Shown here: positions 18,613 through 27,088 of the stretch, one piece after another
Layout: every line of letters starts with the position of its first letter
How positions within the stretch are numbered: position 1 is the stretch's first letter
DNA from: Shimia sp022448905
Lineage (GTDB): Bacteria; Pseudomonadota; Alphaproteobacteria; Rhodobacterales; Rhodobacteraceae
Length of the DNA: 64,000 bases
Assembly (NCBI RefSeq): GCF_047126315.1
Contig: NZ_CP138953.1
Coordinates: 1,240,001-1,304,000, forward strand
Reading direction: 5' to 3'
Translations under genes and position numbers: made by a program
The notes under the pieces: model-generated
What the model was told of the DNA's origin: nothing
Database searches by the model: none
What the model saw: only the letters and a program-made list of their open reading frames with translations

Positions 18613-18647
18613 ACAAAAAAAGAAGGCCCGGACAGTTTTGCCGGGCC
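18613..18647 (-). terminator. Terminator of the LysR gene
   Basis: On the minus strand a GGCCCGG/CCGGGCC stem is followed by TTCTTTTTTT. It lies beside the fadH terminator, so the two convergent genes have separate terminators. Confidence 0.82.
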
Positions 18648-18685
18648 AAGGTGCTTTCATAGAAAGCCAGGGGAAAATTCGAATA

Positions 18686-19591
18686 TTACCAGTCAGTCGG
18701 TCCTTTTTCAGCAAAGGCATGGACCAGGAAGTCGATGAAGGCGCGGACCTTCGGCTGGGTGAAACGACCGGGTGGGTACACGGCATAGATGCCTTGTGTC
18801 TCCACCGGCAGGTCCGGAATGGCCTCTTCCACCAGTCCTTGCTCCATCGCATCCGCGTAGAGGAAGCTTGGCAGGTAAGCGATGCCCAGGCCGGCCTGAG
18901 CCGCGTTCAGCAAGGATTGTCCGTCGTTCACCGACAGCCAGCCCGCGGTGCGCACCTGGCGCTTCTCGCCGGATGGTGCGGTCAGCTTCCACACCGCGCC
19001 ATTGGATTGGCTGGAGTAATGTAGCAGCTTGTGGTGGTTCAGATCGTCAATCTTCTCCGGGCGGCCGTATTTCTCAAAATAGGCCGGAGAGGCGATCATG
19101 CGTTTGGTGGTCTCGGTCAGCTTGCGGGCCCGCAAAGTGCTGTCTTCCAACTCGCCAATGCGAATGGCCATATCAAAGCCTTCGGAGATCAGCTCTACAT
19201 AGCGGTTGTTCAGCACCATGTTGACGGTGATGTCCGGGAACTCGCTCAAGAAATCGCCCAACACAGGCGAGAGGTGGTTCACCCCAAAATCCGTGGCCAC
19301 AGAGATGCGCAGCAAGCCCGAAGGCGCCGATTGCATCGAGGTCACAAGCGCATCCGCTTCGCCCGCGTCGTTCAGAACGCGACGGGCGCGGTCATAATAG
19401 GCCAAGCCAATTTCGGTTGGCGAAACACGCCGCGTCGTGCGGTTCAGCAAACGTGCGCCCAGGCGTGCCTCAAGTGAGGACACATGTTTGGAAACGGCAG
19501 ATTTGGAGATGCCCATCTTCTTTGCGGCATCTGTAAATCCACCCTGATCCACCACAGTGGCGAATGCTTCCATTTCGGTCAGGCGATCCAT
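18686..19591 (-). CDS. LysR-family transcriptional regulator
   Basis: A 301-residue regulator. ATG at 19589-19591 is preferred over the longer upstream frame because AGAGGATCG precedes it and MDRLTEMEAFATVVDQGGFT is a canonical LysR opening. The winged helix (1-60) has KKMGISKSAVSKHVSSLE; the rest is the substrate-binding domain (LRISVATDFGV near 90). It belongs to the broad CrgA-like group with one-word helix motifs NRTTRRVSPTE. The effector and targets are unknown; it is convergent with fadH and not divergent from any catabolic operon. Confidence 0.9.
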   Translation of the reverse strand: MDRLTEMEAFATVVDQGGFTDAAKKMGISKSAVSKHVSSLEARLGARLLNRTTRRVSPTEIGLAYYDRARRVLNDAGEADALVTSMQSAPSGLLRISVATDFGVNHLSPVLGDFLSEFPDITVNMVLNNRYVELISEGFDMAIRIGELEDSTLRARKLTETTKRMIASPAYFEKYGRPEKIDDLNHHKLLHYSSQSNGAVWKLTAPSGEKRQVRTAGWLSVNDGQSLLNAAQAGLGIAYLPSFLYADAMEQGLVEEAIPDLPVETQGIYAVYPPGRFTQPKVRAFIDFLVHAFAEKGPTDW

Positions 19592-19743
19592 GTTTCGATC
19601 CTCTAATGTCTTCCTTGGGGACAAGATATGCTGGTGAAATCGGGCAGGAAGAGGGCAGATGCCGGACAATGTTGCGGTTTTGATGGGATCGTTTTTGTCT
19701 TGGAAACGGGGAAACGATGCGTTTCTCAGGGCTGCGCATCTGA

Positions 19744-20520
19744 CTAATGCGCGTCGTTCGGCTCAAAAAGCGCATCGCCAAGCCGTCGCGCCGACTCCTG
19801 CAGAAAGCCAACCTGCGCTATTGCATCTGTCAATGTCATGCGCGGCGTTGGTCCGTGATAGGCAAGCGCTGCAATGAATCGCCCGCGTGCATCCTTGACC
19901 GGTACGGCAATGGCGACCATGCCGTCCATGAACTCTTCGCGGTCTAGTGCAAAACCGTCCCGCGCTATTTGCGCCAACTCTGACAAAAGACTGTCCGCTG
20001 TCAAATGTGTGGCCTCTGTGCGCGGTTCCAAAGTCAGGGACGCCACCATTTTCCTTCGCGCGGTTGGCCCCAGGCTCGCCAGGAAGCACTTGCCGCTGGC
20101 TGAGCAGTGAAACGGCACTTCGGTGCCCACAGGCAGTTGGATGCGAAATGCCCAATCGGTTTCCACCCGATCCAGATAGCGCATACCGGTGTCTTCCGGC
20201 ACCACATAGTTCACGCTCTCGCCGACGGTCTGAGACACGGTTTTGAGAATTTGGTGGCGGAAAATGTGGTCTCGCGAATTGTGAAGCAGCCCCGCGCCCA
20301 TCTCTCGCAGGCGTCTTGCGACCTGGTACTTTCTTGAGGTGCCGCGCCGCACCACAAAGCCGTTGTCCTCCAGCGTGGCACACAACCGGTGCACGGTCTG
20401 TTTTGGCAATTGTAATGATTCATTGATTTCTGTGGCGGTCATTGCCCGATCACTTTTCCCGAGGATCTCTAAGATCAACAGGGTGCGCAGGTTGGTCGGG
20501 ATACGCTCGGAGGTTGCCAT
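19744..20520 (-). CDS. IclR-family transcriptional regulator
   Basis: A 258-residue protein from ATG at 20518-20520. The winged helix covers residues 8-70 (TNLRTLLILEIL, then LQLPKQTVHRLCATLEDNGFV). The C-terminal effector-binding IclR domain has FHCSASGKCFLA and a late ALAYHGPT-type segment. It is transcribed divergently from the HpsN-like dehydrogenase gene across a 129-bp AT-rich spacer, the usual layout of an IclR regulator and its target, so it likely controls sulfopropanediol use. Confidence 0.9.
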   Translation of the reverse strand: MATSERIPTNLRTLLILEILGKSDRAMTATEINESLQLPKQTVHRLCATLEDNGFVVRRGTSRKYQVARRLREMGAGLLHNSRDHIFRHQILKTVSQTVGESVNYVVPEDTGMRYLDRVETDWAFRIQLPVGTEVPFHCSASGKCFLASLGPTARRKMVASLTLEPRTEATHLTADSLLSELAQIARDGFALDREEFMDGMVAIAVPVKDARGRFIAALAYHGPTPRMTLTDAIAQVGFLQESARRLGDALFEPNDAH

Positions 20521-20649
20521 GTCTGTATGTCCGCAAAATTTGTATTGGAGCTGGTTTGAAAACACTGTAGCCTCAATTTTGGCAAAAAAACAGGACATCT
20601 AGTCTCATTTTTTGGCATTTTGCGATTTTTAAAAATGCGAGGTGAGAAA
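20521..20649. promoter_or_regulatory. Divergent promoter region, IclR / HpsN-like genes
   Basis: This 129-bp spacer is much richer in A+T than the flanking genes. It contains the 12-bp palindrome ATTTTTAAAAAT at 20625-20636, just before the hpsN ribosome binding site, and short inverted ATGTCC / GGACAT words at 20519-20535 and 20592-20598. Either could be part of the IclR operator; I cannot place promoter hexamers securely. Confidence 0.45.
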
Positions 20650-21960
20650 ATGCGGACATATCTTAAGAAGGCACTGCTGAAACCGGAAACGGAAGCGGCG
20701 GACATTCAGCAAGCGGTAGCAACCATCTTGGCCGATATCGAACGCGGGGGAGATGCGGAGGCGCTGGCCTATGCGGCCAAGTTTGACCGATATCCTGGCC
20801 CAACGCGCGTGACGGATGAGATGATTGCGCAGGCCGCCGCGCAGGTGCCGCAGAAGCTAAAAGACGACATCCAATTTGCCCATGACAACGTGCGCCGTTT
20901 TGCCGAATTGCAAAAGGCCACGGTGCAGGATTTTGAGGCCGAACTTCTGCCAGGGTTTGTTACAGGCCAGAAGTCCATCCCAGTGGATGCCGCTGGCTGT
21001 TACATTCCCGGTGGCCGCTACAGCCATATTTCCAGCGCCATCATGACGGCTACCACCGCCAAAGTCGCCGGCTGTCAGCACATCACAGCGTGTTCGCCGC
21101 CGCATCCGGACACCGGCGTTGCACCCGCCATCCTCAATGCGGCGCATGTGAGTGGCGCGGATCAAATCCTTGCCATGGGCGGCGTGCAGGCCATCGCGGC
21201 CATGACCTTTGGTCTGTTTGGTCTGCCCAAAGCGCACATTCTGGTCGGGCCGGGCAACCAATATGTTGCAGAGGCGAAGCGTCAGCTGTTTGGGCGGGTC
21301 GGCATTGATATGGTGGCTGGCCCAACCGACAGCTTGATCCTCGCGGATGCCACAGCGGATCCGCATATAGTGGCCACCGATTTGGTGAGCCAGGCGGAGC
21401 ACGGCTACAACTCCCCGGTCTGGTTGGTCACCAACTGCAAGGTGCTTGCCGAGGCCGTTCTGGACGCGGTCCCCAAACTGATCACAGCCCTCCCGGAGCT
21501 CAACCGCATCAATGCCGAAGCCGCATGGCGCGACTATGCTGAGGTCATTTTGTGTGACACCCGCGAAGACATGGTGGCAACGTCAGATGAATATGCCCCA
21601 GAGCACCTCACCGTTCAGGCCGCCGATCCCGAATGGTGGCTATCCTCGTTGACGTCGTACGGCTCTTTGTTTCTGGGGGAAGAAACCACCGTTTCCTATG
21701 GGGACAAGGCCGCTGGCACCAATCATGTGCTGCCCACATCCCGCGCGGCGCATTATACGGGCGGCCTGTCGGTGCATAAGTACATGAAGGTCGTGACGTG
21801 GCAGAGGGCCACGCGCGAGGGTTCCAAAGCGGTGGCGCAAGCCACAGCGCGCATTTCTCGTCTGGAAGGTATGGAAGGCCATGCCCGCGCAGCAGATGCG
21901 CGGCTTGCCAAGTACTTTCCTCAGGAGACTTTCGACTTAACTGCCAGCGATCGCCCGTAG
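20650..21960 (+). CDS. hpsN: Sulfopropanediol 3-dehydrogenase (HpsN-like, histidinol dehydrogenase family)
   Basis: A 436-residue HisD-family NAD enzyme starting at ATG 20650 after GAGGTGAGAA. The zinc and catalytic residues of HisD are kept: Gln248/His251 (SQAEHG), Glu318/His319 (PEHL), Asp352 and His411 (EGHARA). Several stretches, including FAHDNVRRFAELQKAT, AAGCYIPGGRYSHI and YGSLFLGEETTVSYGDKAAG, match what I recall of HpsN, which oxidises (R)-2,3-dihydroxypropane-1-sulfonate to sulfolactate. There are no his genes nearby, and an IclR gene is divergent, both supporting a catabolic role. HpsO, HpsP and a DHPS transporter are not in the window. Confidence 0.78.
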   Translation: MRTYLKKALLKPETEAADIQQAVATILADIERGGDAEALAYAAKFDRYPGPTRVTDEMIAQAAAQVPQKLKDDIQFAHDNVRRFAELQKATVQDFEAELLPGFVTGQKSIPVDAAGCYIPGGRYSHISSAIMTATTAKVAGCQHITACSPPHPDTGVAPAILNAAHVSGADQILAMGGVQAIAAMTFGLFGLPKAHILVGPGNQYVAEAKRQLFGRVGIDMVAGPTDSLILADATADPHIVATDLVSQAEHGYNSPVWLVTNCKVLAEAVLDAVPKLITALPELNRINAEAAWRDYAEVILCDTREDMVATSDEYAPEHLTVQAADPEWWLSSLTSYGSLFLGEETTVSYGDKAAGTNHVLPTSRAAHYTGGLSVHKYMKVVTWQRATREGSKAVAQATARISRLEGMEGHARAADARLAKYFPQETFDLTASDRP

Positions 21961-21977
21961 TGGGGGGAGCTTTTCGC

Positions 21978-23384
21978 TTAGAGCAGCGGAGAAAACAAAC
22001 GTGTAATGGGCGCGCCAATCTGGATGTGCAGCGGTTGCTCACTTAGGGTTTTGTCCAGGAGGAAAGACTTGGCAAAGTCGGTCTTGAACATGTCTTCCAG
22101 GTCGTCAGCTGCACGCGCATCAAACATAACAGCCATGGTTTCGAAATTTAGAACAAACGAGCGGTTGTCCATGTTTGTCGTTCCCACCGCCGCGAGGCTG
22201 TTATCTACCAAAACGGCCTTCTGGTGCATGAACCCATCTGTAAAGCGCCAGATTTGTGCACCGGCTTCACGCACTTCGTCAAAATAGGCAAAGGCAGCGA
22301 GCCAAACTGTTTTGTGGTCAATATTGTCTGGCACGAGAATCCGCACGTCGATGCCCTTGAGAGCCGCATGTTTGATCGCAGTCAGCACATGTACATCAGG
22401 CACAAAGTAAGGCGACGCGATCCAGACTCTTTCCTTGGCGTTTGCCAAAGCAGAGAAGAAGAACATCGCCCCGGTTTCCAATTTGTCACCAGGTCCGGTT
22501 GGCACAATTAGGCCCGCCATATCCTCATCGGCTCGACCGCTTTGCCAATTCAGATCAGTAAGTAGATTTTCCTCGGTGGTCCAATGCCAGTCCTCGGCAA
22601 AAATCAACTGGAGCTGACTGACCACCGGCCCTTTTAGCCGCACGTGCGTGTCCCGCCAGTTGCCAAACTTCGGGTTTAACCCGAGATACTCGTCCCCTAC
22701 ATTAAGCCCACCGGTGAAGGCCGTGGTGCCATCAATCACAACCGTCTTGCGGTGGTTGCGGAAGTTCAGTTGAAAGCGGTTTTTGGGAACACGCATTTGC
22801 GACGGCTCAACAATCTGAGCGCCGACATCGCGCAGGGCTTGCCGGTATTCATGCCCGAGTTTGTGGCTCCCCACCGGATCATACAGCACACGTACAGTGA
22901 CGCCGCGCTCCGCTGCCGCGATCAGGTGCCGCTGCAGGCGCTTGCCAAGTCCATCGCCATGAATGATGTAGAACTGAACAAGCACATAGGTTTGCGCGCT
23001 ATCAATGGCGGCAAAGATCGCATCAAACGTCTCTTCGCCGTCAATCAAAAGCTCCATGGCGTTGCCACGTGCGACGGGTAGATCGGAAATCGCTTCAAGT
23101 GCTTTGGTCGGGAAAGTCGAGGGGACTTCCGGCTTCAGGGCTTCACTGACTTCCTGGATGCGCTCGATGATTTCCTCGCTGTCTCGTCGACCGGTCACAT
23201 AGTGCTCAAATTTGTGGTGCCCTAAAAACAGATAGGCGGGCACGGCGATATAGGGGGCTGCGATCAGGAAAACGACCCAGCCTACCGAGCCTTGCGAGGT
23301 GCGAGAATACTTTACGGCACGCCAGGCCATCACCAGCGCGGTCAGCTCCAAAAGGACAAAACAGACAGCCAGAAATGTGGCCAT
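21978..23384 (-). CDS. cls: Cardiolipin synthase, phospholipase D family
   Basis: A 468-residue protein with two N-terminal membrane segments (about 1-20 and 33-55) and two HKD motifs: HRKTVVIDG near residue 215 and MHQKAVLVDN near 390, each in the HxKxxxxD form. It condenses phosphatidylglycerol into cardiolipin in the inner membrane. Monocistronic. It is divergent from the first ribosomal gene rpsJ, so the str operon (rpsL-rpsG-fusA-tuf), usual neighbour of rpsJ, is not directly upstream. Confidence 0.92.
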   Translation of the reverse strand: MATFLAVCFVLLELTALVMAWRAVKYSRTSQGSVGWVVFLIAAPYIAVPAYLFLGHHKFEHYVTGRRDSEEIIERIQEVSEALKPEVPSTFPTKALEAISDLPVARGNAMELLIDGEETFDAIFAAIDSAQTYVLVQFYIIHGDGLGKRLQRHLIAAAERGVTVRVLYDPVGSHKLGHEYRQALRDVGAQIVEPSQMRVPKNRFQLNFRNHRKTVVIDGTTAFTGGLNVGDEYLGLNPKFGNWRDTHVRLKGPVVSQLQLIFAEDWHWTTEENLLTDLNWQSGRADEDMAGLIVPTGPGDKLETGAMFFFSALANAKERVWIASPYFVPDVHVLTAIKHAALKGIDVRILVPDNIDHKTVWLAAFAYFDEVREAGAQIWRFTDGFMHQKAVLVDNSLAAVGTTNMDNRSFVLNFETMAVMFDARAADDLEDMFKTDFAKSFLLDKTLSEQPLHIQIGAPITRLFSPLL

Positions 23385-23692
23385 AAAGGTCTCCTATATA
23401 GTAGGGCAGTCGCTGACCTGAGTGTCGTCTCCAAAAGCCTAGCGTACAGGCCTTGGTTGCGCCAACCGCGTTTTCACTTGTGTGCAGGACCAAGCAAGAC
23501 AGCAAAAGGCAACTGGCCCAAAACGCAAATACTTCGGCAAAACGCTTGCCAGCCTTCCAAATGGGCTGTAGAGGGCGCGGGTTCCTTACTGGAATCTTGA
23601 GGCGGGGTGATTCCCGCCTTTTGGGTTCGATGAGGGTTTGCGATGGTCGCGGATCCTCCTCTCAACTCCAACGCCTAAAAAAGGCTGACGAA
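23385..23692. promoter_or_regulatory. cls / rpsJ intergenic region with S10-operon leader
   Basis: This 308-bp gap separates divergent cls and rpsJ and should hold both promoters. It includes a hairpin at 23600-23622 described separately. No convincing small gene is visible; a frame running from 23453 into rpsJ lacks a ribosome binding site and is treated as an open 5' extension. The rpsJ start is preceded by AAAAAAGGCTGACGAA. Confidence 0.6.
23600..23622 (+). terminator. Leader hairpin/attenuator upstream of rpsJ
   Basis: A seven-pair stem (AGGCGGG/CCCGCCT) with a six-base loop is followed by a short T run (TTTT). Its place about 70 bases before rpsJ suggests a leader attenuator of the S10 operon. 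In E. coli the S10 leader is controlled by L4; conservation of that mechanism here is not shown. Confidence 0.5.
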
Positions 23693-24001
23693 ATGCAAAG
23701 TCAAAACATTCGCATTCGGCTGAAGGCTTTTGATTACCGTGTGCTGGACGCAAGCACTCAGGAAATCGTGAACACTGCAAAGCGCACCGGCGCGCAGGTT
23801 CGTGGCCCGATCCCACTTCCCAACAAGATTGAGAAGTTCACCGTTCTGCGTGGTCCACACGTAGACAAGAAATCCCGCGATCAGTTCGAGATCCGTACGC
23901 ACAAGCGTCTTCTCGACATCGTAGATCCGACCCCGCAGACCGTAGACGCGCTGATGAAGCTCGATCTGGCGGCCGGCGTGGACGTACAGATCTCTGTTTA
24001 A
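23693..24001 (+). CDS. rpsJ: 30S ribosomal protein S10
   Basis: A 102-residue S10 beginning at ATG 23693 (MQSQNIRIRLKAFD). The conserved core ARRTGA-type loop (AKRTGAQVRGPIPLP) and the HKRLLDIVDPTPQT segment are intact. S10 is part of the 30S head and, as NusE, of transcription antitermination complexes. First gene of the five-part ribosomal cluster; rplC follows 12 bases later. Confidence 0.97.
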   Translation: MQSQNIRIRLKAFDYRVLDASTQEIVNTAKRTGAQVRGPIPLPNKIEKFTVLRGPHVDKKSRDQFEIRTHKRLLDIVDPTPQTVDALMKLDLAAGVDVQISV

Positions 24002-24013
24002 GGAGTTTATCTG

Positions 24014-24739
24014 ATGCGTTCCGGTATTATCGCAAAGAAAGTGGGCATGACCCGCTTGTTCATGGAAGACGGCAAGCAGATCCCTGTGACCGTTCTTTCC
24101 CTCGACGGCCTGCAGGTTGTTGCTCAGCGCACCGAAGAGAAAGACGGCTACACCGCCGTTCAGCTCGGCGCTGGCACTGCAAAAGCCAAGCGTACCTCCA
24201 AAGCCATGCGTGGCCACTTCGCAGCAGCGAAAGTGGAACCAAAGCGCAAGCTGGTTGAGTTCCGCGTTCCAGCAGACGGCCTGATCGAAGTGGGCGCGGA
24301 AATCTCCGCAGAGCACTTCCTAGAAGGTCAGAAAGTGGACGTTGCGGGCACCTCCATCGGTAAAGGTTTTGCCGGTGCGATGAAGCGCCACAACTTCGGC
24401 GGTCTGCGCGCAACACACGGTGTTTCGATCAGCCACCGTTCCCACGGCTCCACTGGTCAATGTCAGGATCCCGGTAAGGTTTTCAAAGGCAAGAAAATGG
24501 CCGGCCACATGGGTGCCGTACGTGTGACCACACAGAACCTGGAAGTTGTCAAAACTGACGCCGACCGTGGTCTTCTGTTCATCAAAGGTGCCGTACCTGG
24601 CTCCAAAGGTGGTTGGGTCTCCGTGAAGGACGCCGTGAAGAAGAAAGCTCCTGAAGGTCTGCCTTTCCCGGCAGCCGTAAAAGCAGCAGCGACCGAAGCT
24701 CCGGCTGAAGAAGCACCTGCGGAAGGTGGTGAAGCATGA
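24014..24739 (+). CDS. rplC: 50S ribosomal protein L3
   Basis: A 241-residue L3. The N terminus (IIAKKVGMTRLF) and the GHRSSHGST-type centre (SHRSHGSTGQCQDPGKVFKG, with the Gln that is methylated in other bacteria) are clear. It is about 30 residues longer than E. coli L3, the excess being an Ala/Glu-rich tail (about 210-241). The start lies 12 bases after rpsJ; the stop overlaps rplD by four bases. Confidence 0.97.
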   Translation: MRSGIIAKKVGMTRLFMEDGKQIPVTVLSLDGLQVVAQRTEEKDGYTAVQLGAGTAKAKRTSKAMRGHFAAAKVEPKRKLVEFRVPADGLIEVGAEISAEHFLEGQKVDVAGTSIGKGFAGAMKRHNFGGLRATHGVSISHRSHGSTGQCQDPGKVFKGKKMAGHMGAVRVTTQNLEVVKTDADRGLLFIKGAVPGSKGGWVSVKDAVKKKAPEGLPFPAAVKAAATEAPAEEAPAEGGEA

Positions 24740-25353
24740 AACTTGACGTGATCAAACTCGACGGCTCCAAAGCCGGTTCGGTTGAACTGTCCGAAGATCT
24801 GTTCGGTCAGGAACCACGTGCGGACATCCTGCACCGTGTGGTCCGTTGGCAGCGTAACAACGCACAGGCCGGCACCCACAAGGTAAAGACCCGTTCCGAA
24901 ACTTCCTACTCCACCAAAAAGATCTATCGCCAAAAAGGCACCGGCGGCGCACGCCACGGTGACCGTAACGCGCCGATCTTCCGCGGTGGTGGCATCTACA
25001 AAGGTCCAGTTGTCCGTTCCCACGGCCACGACCTGCCAAAGAAGTTCCGTAAGCTGGGTCTGAAGCACGCGCTGTCCGCGAAAGCGAAAGCAGGCGAGCT
25101 GGTTGTGATCGAAGACGCCGCATCCGAAGGCAAGACCGCCGCTCTGGCCAAACAGGTGAAGAACCTGGGCTGGAAACGTGCTCTGGTCATCGACGGTGCC
25201 GAGGTCAACGAAGGCTTCCTGAAAGCATCGCGCAACATCGAAGGTCTGGACATCCTGCCAACGATGGGTGCGAACGTTTATGACATCCTCAAGCGTGACA
25301 CCCTGGTGATCACCAAAGCGGGGATCGAAGCACTGGAGGCTCGACTGAAATGA
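24736..25353 (+). CDS. rplD: 50S ribosomal protein L4
   Basis: A 205-residue L4. The long extended loop has KIYRQKGTGGARHG and the RGGGIYKGP motif. In E. coli, L4 represses its own S10 operon by acting on the leader; a leader hairpin is present here at 23600 but no L4 binding site is proven. ATGA overlaps with both rplC and rplW indicate translational coupling. Confidence 0.97.
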   Translation: MKLDVIKLDGSKAGSVELSEDLFGQEPRADILHRVVRWQRNNAQAGTHKVKTRSETSYSTKKIYRQKGTGGARHGDRNAPIFRGGGIYKGPVVRSHGHDLPKKFRKLGLKHALSAKAKAGELVVIEDAASEGKTAALAKQVKNLGWKRALVIDGAEVNEGFLKASRNIEGLDILPTMGANVYDILKRDTLVITKAGIEALEARLK

Positions 25354-25646
25354 GCGCTAAGGCAGAACACTACGATGTGATCCGCGCGCCGGTCATCACC
25401 GAGAAATCCACCATGGCGTCTGAGAACGGCGCAGTGGTTTTCGAAGTGGCGATCGACAGCAACAAACCACAGATCAAAGAAGCCGTTGAAGCTCTCTTTG
25501 GTGTGAAGGTCAAAGCGGTCAACACCACCATCACCAAGGGTAAAGTCAAACGTTTCCGCGGCCAGCTTGGCAAGCGTAAAGACGTGAAAAAGGCTTACGT
25601 GACCTTGGAAGAAGGCAACACGATCGACGTGTCCACCGGACTCTAA
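25350..25646 (+). CDS. rplW: 50S ribosomal protein L23
   Basis: A 98-residue L23 with APVITEKST, the ALFGVKVKAVNT core and KRFRGQLGKRKDVKKAYV. L23 docks signal recognition particle and trigger factor at the exit tunnel. In most bacteria rplB follows directly; here a strong terminator lies 20 bases after the stop and rplB is 2.5 kb away. Confidence 0.97.
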   Translation: MSAKAEHYDVIRAPVITEKSTMASENGAVVFEVAIDSNKPQIKEAVEALFGVKVKAVNTTITKGKVKRFRGQLGKRKDVKKAYVTLEEGNTIDVSTGL

Positions 25647-25665
25647 GATCCGCCTAAAAATTAGG

Positions 25666-25700
25666 GGCCGTCCGAGAAATCGGGCGGCCTCTTTCTTTTT
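25666..25700 (+). terminator. Intrinsic terminator after rplW
   Basis: A ten-pair stem (GGCCGTCCGA/TCGGGCGGCC, one T-G pair) closed by a GAAA tetraloop and followed by TCTTTCTTTTT. It ends transcription in the middle of the normal S10 operon. Confidence 0.9.
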
Positions 25701-25773
25701 GTGTTGAGATTTTTGCCCATCTGACTAGGTGTGGGGTAGTGTAGGTCATATTTTAAACCTTCAGGACAATACC

Positions 25774-26448
25774 GTGTATTCTCACACAATTTCATTTCGC
25801 GACGATGAGACATCGCGCACCAACGATCAACGAACTTTTCTGATCTTCGGGGTCAATCGCGGGGGTACAACAGCCACGGCCGGCGCGCTGCGTCGCCTGG
25901 GGGTTTTTCTCGGAGATGACATCGGTGGCAATCTTGAAGACAAGCTGTTTCGCAAGCGCCTCGGGCTGGACGCCATTCGCGCGACCGTTGCTAATCGCAA
26001 TGCGAGCCATGACGTCTGGGGGTGGAAACACCCGCATCCGCATCAGTACATTGACGATCTTTTGCCGGATTTGCGCAATCCGCGCTTGATCCTTGTGACG
26101 CGGGATTTGACCGCCAACGCGGCTGGCGTGACCTCCTGGGACCGCGAAGATGTGGATAAGGCGCTGGCGATGTACTTGAGGCAGACCCAGAAAAACGCGG
26201 ACCTGATCCGCCGGGTCGACTGCCCGGTTTTGTTGGTGAGCTATGAGAAACTCCTGATAAGGTCGGATCTCGTACTGCGCGATATGGCGCATTTCTGCGG
26301 CCTGACTCCGTCCTCTTCGGCATTTGCCCATGCGGTCGACTTCATCCAGCCCGGGTCTTATCAGCACGGCGAGGCTCAAGATTTGACGCTTGCCGAAAAA
26401 CTGCGCCATCGCGGTAGCCGGATCAAAAGGGCGATCCTACGGCGTTAG
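25774..26448 (+). CDS. Sulfotransferase-like P-loop protein
   Basis: About 224 residues from GTG 25774, preferred to GTG 25729 because CAGGAC lies some eight bases upstream. FGVNRGGTTATAGAL near residue 30 resembles the 5'-phosphosulfate-binding loop (xRSGTT) of PAPS sulfotransferases, with Gly in place of Ser. LILVTRDLTANAAGV corresponds to the 3'-phosphate-binding (3'-PSB) region, and LVSYEKLL fits the usual SYE motif after it. The acceptor is unknown. It is the first gene of island 1 between rplW and rplB. Confidence 0.65.
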   Translation: MYSHTISFRDDETSRTNDQRTFLIFGVNRGGTTATAGALRRLGVFLGDDIGGNLEDKLFRKRLGLDAIRATVANRNASHDVWGWKHPHPHQYIDDLLPDLRNPRLILVTRDLTANAAGVTSWDREDVDKALAMYLRQTQKNADLIRRVDCPVLLVSYEKLLIRSDLVLRDMAHFCGLTPSSSAFAHAVDFIQPGSYQHGEAQDLTLAEKLRHRGSRIKRAILRR

Positions 26449-26613
26449 GTTGCATCGCGGTGTTCCGCCGGGATTTCTGCGCGCGATGATGTCCATCAGG
26501 GTCATTGAATAATTCTCCTCCGGTTATGACCTCCGCCACATCTCTTCATTGGGCAGGCGAAGTCTGCTTCTCTATGTCTTTCGCCAAGGCGCATGACGAG
26601 AAAGGACAGAGAA

Positions 26614-27000
26614 ATGAACACACAGGCTGAGTTGTTTGAGGCGGTACAGACGTATTTTGACGGGCTGTTTTACTGCGACAAAGAAAAGCTCGATGCGGTG
26701 TTTCACCCAGCGGCGAGCCTGTTTGATGTCGAGAAGGGCGAGATTTTCGCAGAGCCGATTGCGAGCTTTAATGCTGATGTGGGTGGCAATGCGGCCAACT
26801 CTCCACATGCGCTTGGACAGCAGATGGATGCGGAGATTTTGATGGTGGACTACCTGACGCCCCAAAGCGCCCTGGTCAAAATCCGCTTCCGCGCGCGGCG
26901 CAATGTGTATCAGGACCACCTGTCGATGCTGAAAGGCGAGAACGGTTGGCAGATCGTGGCAAAGGTCTGGATGCTGGAGAAGGTGGTGGCGGAGATTTGA
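26614..27000 (+). CDS. NTF2-like / putative lumazine-binding family protein
   Basis: A 128-residue protein from ATG 26614, behind AAAGGACAGAGAA; an ATG seven codons upstream is a weaker alternative. It opens with a helix (LFEAVQTYFDGLFYCDKEKL) and DAVFHPAASLF, then alternates strands and ends GWQIVAKVWMLEK, the pattern of the NTF2/SnoaL-like fold annotated as nuclear transport factor 2 or Lumazine_bd_2. These proteins are often uncharacterised enzymes or ligand binders. The function is not deducible. Confidence 0.72.
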   Translation: MNTQAELFEAVQTYFDGLFYCDKEKLDAVFHPAASLFDVEKGEIFAEPIASFNADVGGNAANSPHALGQQMDAEILMVDYLTPQSALVKIRFRARRNVYQDHLSMLKGENGWQIVAKVWMLEKVVAEI

Positions 27001-27088
27001 GAGCGCACGTCACAACGCGACATTGGTCATCCTGCCAAAAAGCATTCCGCGCCCAATTTAGCTATTCCTGTTTTCACTTCGGTTTGCG

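Noticed and set aside
20625..20636. 12-bp palindrome ATTTTTAAAAAT as a certain IclR operator
   Set aside because: IclR sites are usually longer and less AT-only; kept only as a possibility.
20650..21960. Histidine biosynthesis hisD
   Set aside because: Sequence blocks and neighbouring IclR gene fit HpsN better; no his genes adjacent.
25729..25773. GTG 25729 as start of the sulfotransferase-like gene
   Set aside because: No ribosome binding site upstream; GTG 25774 has one.
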